A stretch of 8,555 nucleotides of DNA from an uncultured Verrucomicrobiota bacterium (GTDB taxonomy: Bacteria > Verrucomicrobiota > Kiritimatiellia > RFP12 > UBA1067): assembly GCA_945613785.1 (NCBI GenBank), contig CALZAJ010000063.1, forward strand, positions 1 to 8,555. Direction: 5' to 3'. The notes below the pieces were generated by a model. That model worked only from the letters and a program-made list of their open reading frames with translations, made no database searches and was not told where the DNA came from. Both the position numbers and the translations under genes were made by a program. The stretch's first letter is position 1; every line of letters begins with the position of its first letter. Shown here piece by piece: positions 6,375 through 8,555 of the stretch.

Positions 6375-7567
6375 GATTCCACCTCCGATGCTGCGAGTGC
6401 CGCACCCAGTGCCACCAGGAAGTCTGTCGGCTGGGTGATGTTTACGCCTTTATCAATTTGAATGCCGTCGAAAGGCGCGGGGGCAATGATCTGGAGTTTC
6501 AGCGTCTCTTCCGCAGAGTGCCGCCAATGTTCGACACCCTTGGGCATGCCAAGCAGCATGATCTTGTCGACGTTTATCTGATGCTTGCTTGAGAGGTACG
6601 CACGCGCGAGTTCCAGCTGTTCGAGCACGTTATGGATAAAGGGCTCAAGGGCCGGACGCGGATCAATGAGAGCGTCCTCCAGGACAGAATCCACAAGCTC
6701 TTCTTCTACGCCGAGCGTCTTGATGACGGCCTCGCGCATGGCAAGGTAGCCGCGCGTGTTGGGACAGCGGCGCCACAACACGGGCAGGCCCTCCTTGTAT
6801 CCGGCGAAATAGACGCTTTCGTTACGGACGAAGCAGACCAGCATGTTGCCGTTGGATTCCAAGAAGGACGGCTGTGCGAGGACGCTCGCCATCAGCGCCG
6901 ATTCGGCCACCTGGATGGAGCTTGCAGTCGGCCGTTTGCCTTCTGGCAACAGGCGGCCGAGCCACAGCGACTGGAATTCGGGCAAGGATGCGCAGAGATG
7001 GAAGTCCTCTTCCGCGAAGGGGCGGACGACGAAGCGGCGCCCGTTTTCGGAGGTCGGCACGCCTTCGGCAGGGAATTCGGGCTTGCGAGTAGAGGCCTCG
7101 GTCTGAACGGGCTTCGGTGCGGGGGCAGGAGCACGGGAACTCTTGAGCCCGAGACGACGTTTGCCAGGTTCCGCGGTTGCGGGTTCAGGTTCGTTGACGA
7201 GCGCAACGCCATGCATCATTTCCAGCAGAATGGCCTCGCTCGACGCCTGACCGAATGATCCGGCTGCTGAGTTGACGGCAATCGCGGCGGAAGGCGCCTG
7301 AAAATGGCGCGGCAACTCCCACGTCGGTTGGTTGCGCATGTCCTCCCAAGATTCGGGCAGCGCACCATCGGGCGCGTTGACATAGTCGGCGGCGCCAAGA
7401 TGCCAGGTGTTTTTCTTGCGATAAAGTCGGACCGTAGGGCAGCCGTTGGGCGCGTCAGAGAACAACTCGACGCCAACGAGGTCGGACTTTGCCTTAGAGC
7501 CACCGCTTCCTCCACCCCTGGGGAAGTTGAACTCAATCGTCTTGTCTTTAGTAAGTTGTATTTTCAC
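6371..7567 (-). CDS. pilM: Divergent PilM-like (actin-fold) cytoplasmic protein, first gene of the pilus assembly operon
   Basis: A 398-residue soluble protein in the pilM position. The GTG at 7567 is my preferred start. The longer frame begins with TTG at 7606, but that TTG is the -35 box of a promoter whose -10 lies inside the same frame, so those codons cannot be on that transcript. No Shine-Dalgarno precedes the GTG. PilM-like features: LVGVELFSD (30-38), at the place of the phosphate-1 strand LVGIDIG, and a C-terminal ASKHA-like block with VDKIMLLG (333-340) and DFLVALGAALAA (382-393), like the ...AxGLAL end of PilM. Unlike classical PilM it has a Gly/Ser-rich lead (17-24), a Pro/Ala/Lys-rich linker (about 126-176) that splits the fold, and MLLGMP where PilM has a glycine-rich LSGG turn, so nucleotide binding may be lost. 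PilM normally forms a cytoplasmic ring bound to the PilN N-terminus. The call is by position plus weak motifs; a lineage-specific hypothetical protein is the alternative. Confidence 0.72.
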   Translation of the reverse strand: MKIQLTKDKTIEFNFPRGGGSGGSKAKSDLVGVELFSDAPNGCPTVRLYRKKNTWHLGAADYVNAPDGALPESWEDMRNQPTWELPRHFQAPSAAIAVNSAAGSFGQASSEAILLEMMHGVALVNEPEPATAEPGKRRLGLKSSRAPAPAPKPVQTEASTRKPEFPAEGVPTSENGRRFVVRPFAEEDFHLCASLPEFQSLWLGRLLPEGKRPTASSIQVAESALMASVLAQPSFLESNGNMLVCFVRNESVYFAGYKEGLPVLWRRCPNTRGYLAMREAVIKTLGVEEELVDSVLEDALIDPRPALEPFIHNVLEQLELARAYLSSKHQINVDKIMLLGMPKGVEHWRHSAEETLKLQIIAPAPFDGIQIDKGVNITQPTDFLVALGAALAASEVES

Positions 7568-7577
7568 TGTAATAAGG

Positions 7578-7606
7578 ATTATAGCACTTCCAATGCCAGA
7601 CGGCAA
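7578..7606 (-). promoter_or_regulatory. Sigma-70-type promoter of the pilM operon
   Basis: On the minus strand, TTGCCG (7606-7601) and TATAAT (7583-7578) are separated by exactly 17 bp. The expected transcription start is near 7571-7570, only about 3-4 nt before the GTG start at 7567, so the transcript would be essentially leaderless. The -10 is a perfect consensus and the -35 matches 4 of 6 positions. It overlaps a sigma-54-like element. Confidence 0.7.
7583..7598 (-). promoter_or_regulatory. Candidate sigma-54 (-24/-12) promoter of the pilM operon
   Basis: TGGCATTGGAAGTGCT, read on the minus strand from 7598 to 7583, has the required GG-N10-GC spacing and matches 10 of the 12 defined positions of TGGCAYR-N4-TTGCW; the mismatches are the R and the first T of TTGC. 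The predicted start, about 12 nt past the GC, falls near 7572-7570, the same place as for the overlapping sigma-70-type promoter. A dyad about 110 bp upstream and a nearby NtrC-type activator gene add weight. A chance match is possible. Confidence 0.45.
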
Positions 7607-7672
7607 AGTGAAAGGGATTTTGAAGATGTGGAAATAAAATGGGGATTGTCAGTTGCGGACGTGAGAAAACAT

Positions 7673-7690
7673 GTTCGCGACTTCGAGAAC
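7673..7690. promoter_or_regulatory. Dyad GTTCGCGA-CT-TCGAGAAC, candidate activator-binding site
   Basis: An 18-bp interrupted palindrome: GTTCGCGA (7673-7680), a 2-bp centre, and TCGAGAAC (7683-7690), with 7 of 8 base pairs complementary. Its centre lies about 110 bp upstream of the predicted pilM start and about 120 bp upstream of the regulator start, in the range where NtrC-family activators bind. A poorer related stretch, GTTGCGGACGTGAGAAAAC at 7652-7670, begins 21 bp (two helical turns) away. Binding by the adjacent regulator is inference. Confidence 0.4.
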
Positions 7691-7730
7691 GGGAGTCCTT
7701 GTCATGCCCGGCACGAGAGGTCAAAAAATG

Positions 7731-7756
7731 GCATTTGCAAAAATGCGAAAAATCGC
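7731..7756. repeat. Two adjoining inverted repeats in the divergent control region
   Basis: GCATTT (7731-7736) and AAATGC (7741-7746) flank GCAA. Overlapping this, GCGA (7745-7748) and TCGC (7753-7756) flank AAAA. Both arms are perfect. They lie just upstream of the -35 box of the response-regulator promoter, where an operator would be expected, but the stems are short. Confidence 0.35.
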
Positions 7757-7765
7757 GTGCCACTC

Positions 7766-7794
7766 TTGCACCCCATGTTAAAATTGTGTATAAT
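7766..7794 (+). promoter_or_regulatory. Sigma-70-type promoter of the NtrC-family regulator gene
   Basis: TTGCAC (7766-7771) and TATAAT (7789-7794) with a 17-bp spacer. The predicted start is near 7801-7802, only about 3-4 nt before the ATG at 7805, and there is no Shine-Dalgarno between them, so the mRNA should be leaderless. GTGC/GCAC (7757-7760, 7768-7771) forms a short dyad over the -35 box. Confidence 0.78.
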
Positions 7795-7804
7795 CGTTTT
7801 CACC

Positions 7805-8555
7805 ATGTCAAAAGTACTCATTGTTGACGACGAGCCGCGCATCCTGCTGTTGCTGCAGAGCTTGTTGAAGGCAAACAAATATGAGGTCGAGACTGCACGC
7901 GACGGAAACGTCGCGCTGGACCTTATTGCAAAGGGCGGGATTGACATTGCAATCACCGACCTTCATATGGCGCCCATGGACGGAATGGCGCTTTTCAAGG
8001 AAATCCGTAAGATCAATTCCGAAATGCCGGTCATTCTGCTGACGGCTTATGCGACCGTCGATACCGCGATTGAGTCGATGAAGAACGGTATTTTCGATTA
8101 TCTCACCAAGCCCTTCAAGGTGGATGACATGGTCGCCTGTTTGAAGCGTGCCGAAGAGAAATTGAACGGTTCGGCTTCGAAGGCGGCGGTTGCGGACGCT
8201 GTGGTTGCGCGTCGCCTGGATAGTTTGATTGCTGTTTCGCCGTCTATGACAAGCATTTGCGACATGATCTTGAAGGTCGCGCCAACGGCGGCTACCGTTC
8301 TTATTAATGGCGAGTCCGGCACGGGCAAGGAAGTTGTCGCGAAGACGATTCATAAGAATTCAACGCGCATGAATAAACCCCTGGTGGCGGTGAACTGCGC
8401 GGCAATTCCTGAGAATCTGCTTGAGAGCGAAATGTTCGGCCATATGAAGGGCGCTTTCACGGGGGCCGTTGCAGACAAGGAAGGCCTTTTCGAGGCGGCC
8501 AATGGCGGCACGCTCTTCTTGGACGAAATCTCGTCGATGCCGCTGATGCTTCAGG
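7805..8555 (+). CDS. NtrC/PilR-family sigma-54-dependent response regulator, cut at its 3' end by the window
   Basis: Two-component transcription activator; 250 residues are in the window, and the family usually runs to about 450-480. The receiver domain (about 1-120) starts at once with KVLIVDDE, which fixes the start at 7805. It has the acidic pair D8/D9, phosphoacceptor D52 (ITDLHM), T80 and K102 (TKPF). After a linker (about 122-145) the AAA+ domain begins, with Walker A GESGTGKE (169-176), the sigma-54-contacting loop GAFTGA (216-221) and Walker B GGTLFLDE (234-241). The intact GAFTGA indicates that it activates sigma-54 polymerase. The C-terminal DNA-binding domain (Fis-type HTH in this family) is outside the window. 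It is divergent from the pilM operon, which suggests a PilR-like role, but the sequence alone cannot separate PilR from NtrC, AtoC or ZraR types. No partner histidine kinase is visible here. Confidence 0.95.
   Translation, partial: MSKVLIVDDEPRILLLLQSLLKANKYEVETARDGNVALDLIAKGGIDIAITDLHMAPMDGMALFKEIRKINSEMPVILLTAYATVDTAIESMKNGIFDYLTKPFKVDDMVACLKRAEEKLNGSASKAAVADAVVARRLDSLIAVSPSMTSICDMILKVAPTAATVLINGESGTGKEVVAKTIHKNSTRMNKPLVAVNCAAIPENLLESEMFGHMKGAFTGAVADKEGLFEAANGGTLFLDEISSMPLMLQ

Noticed and set aside
6632..7258. 208-codon plus-strand frame over the pilM-like gene
   Set aside because: Antisense shadow. The minus-strand frame is longer, is in an operon with exact ATGA overlaps and has PilM-like motifs.
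7567..7606. TTG at 7606 as the pilM-like start
   Set aside because: This TTG is the first base triplet of the -35 element TTGCCG, and the -10 TATAAT lies downstream within the same codons. Without another promoter upstream, these codons would not be transcribed.
7642..7657. Possible sigma-54 promoter for the regulator gene (GG at 7643-7644, TTGC at 7653-7656)
   Set aside because: The GG-N10-GC spacing is right, but the -24 half reads GGGAT and only about 8 of 12 positions match. A much better sigma-70-type promoter lies at 7766-7794.
7751..7762. Perfect TGGCACG -24 half on the minus strand (7762-7756)
   Set aside because: No GC dinucleotide occurs at the required 10-bp spacing; the next bases are CGATTTTT.

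Overview
The window shows a Gram-negative bacterium: it encodes an outer-membrane secretin with a signal peptide, a type IV pilus (T4P) inner-membrane assembly set, sigma-54 and an NtrC-family activator. Coding DNA is moderately GC-rich and most starts have clear GGAGG-type ribosome binding sites. Several proteins are far from the proteobacterial versions (the PilM-position and PilP-position proteins, and the long C-terminal tail of the secretin). A lineage outside Proteobacteria, possibly in the Verrucomicrobiota/Kiritimatiellota/Lentisphaerota group, is my guess and not something the window proves.

Layout: (1) Bases 1-1172, plus strand: the 3' part of a PilB/GspE assembly ATPase whose N-terminal domain lies outside the window. 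(2) 1207-2637, plus strand: a full-length rpoN (sigma-54), 34 nt after the ATPase and probably cotranscribed with it. (3) 2643-2676: a strong hairpin between the convergent rpoN and secretin genes. (4) 7567 down to 2701, minus strand: a five-gene operon in the order pilM-pilN-pilO-(pilP position)-pilQ, with each junction overlapping (ATGA three times, then ATGAATAA). (5) About 7568-7804: a divergent control region with two good sigma-70-type promoters, a sigma-54-like element that overlaps the pilM promoter, and several inverted repeats. (6) 7805-8555, plus strand: the N-terminal 250 residues of an NtrC/PilR-type response regulator carrying the GAFTGA loop, cut by the window end.

Working together: PilM, PilN, PilO and the fourth protein would form the inner-membrane alignment complex, the secretin the outer-membrane pore, and the ATPase would drive pilus extension or pseudopilus-based secretion. 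Sigma-54 and a sigma-54 activator flank this machinery, and a sigma-54-like promoter with a dyad about 110 bp upstream sits ahead of pilM. This suggests a locus that carries both its own sigma factor and its own activator. The regulatory link is inferred from sequence only. No stretch longer than 300 bases lacks a gene, and I see no tRNA, rRNA, CRISPR array, insertion sequence or phage feature.
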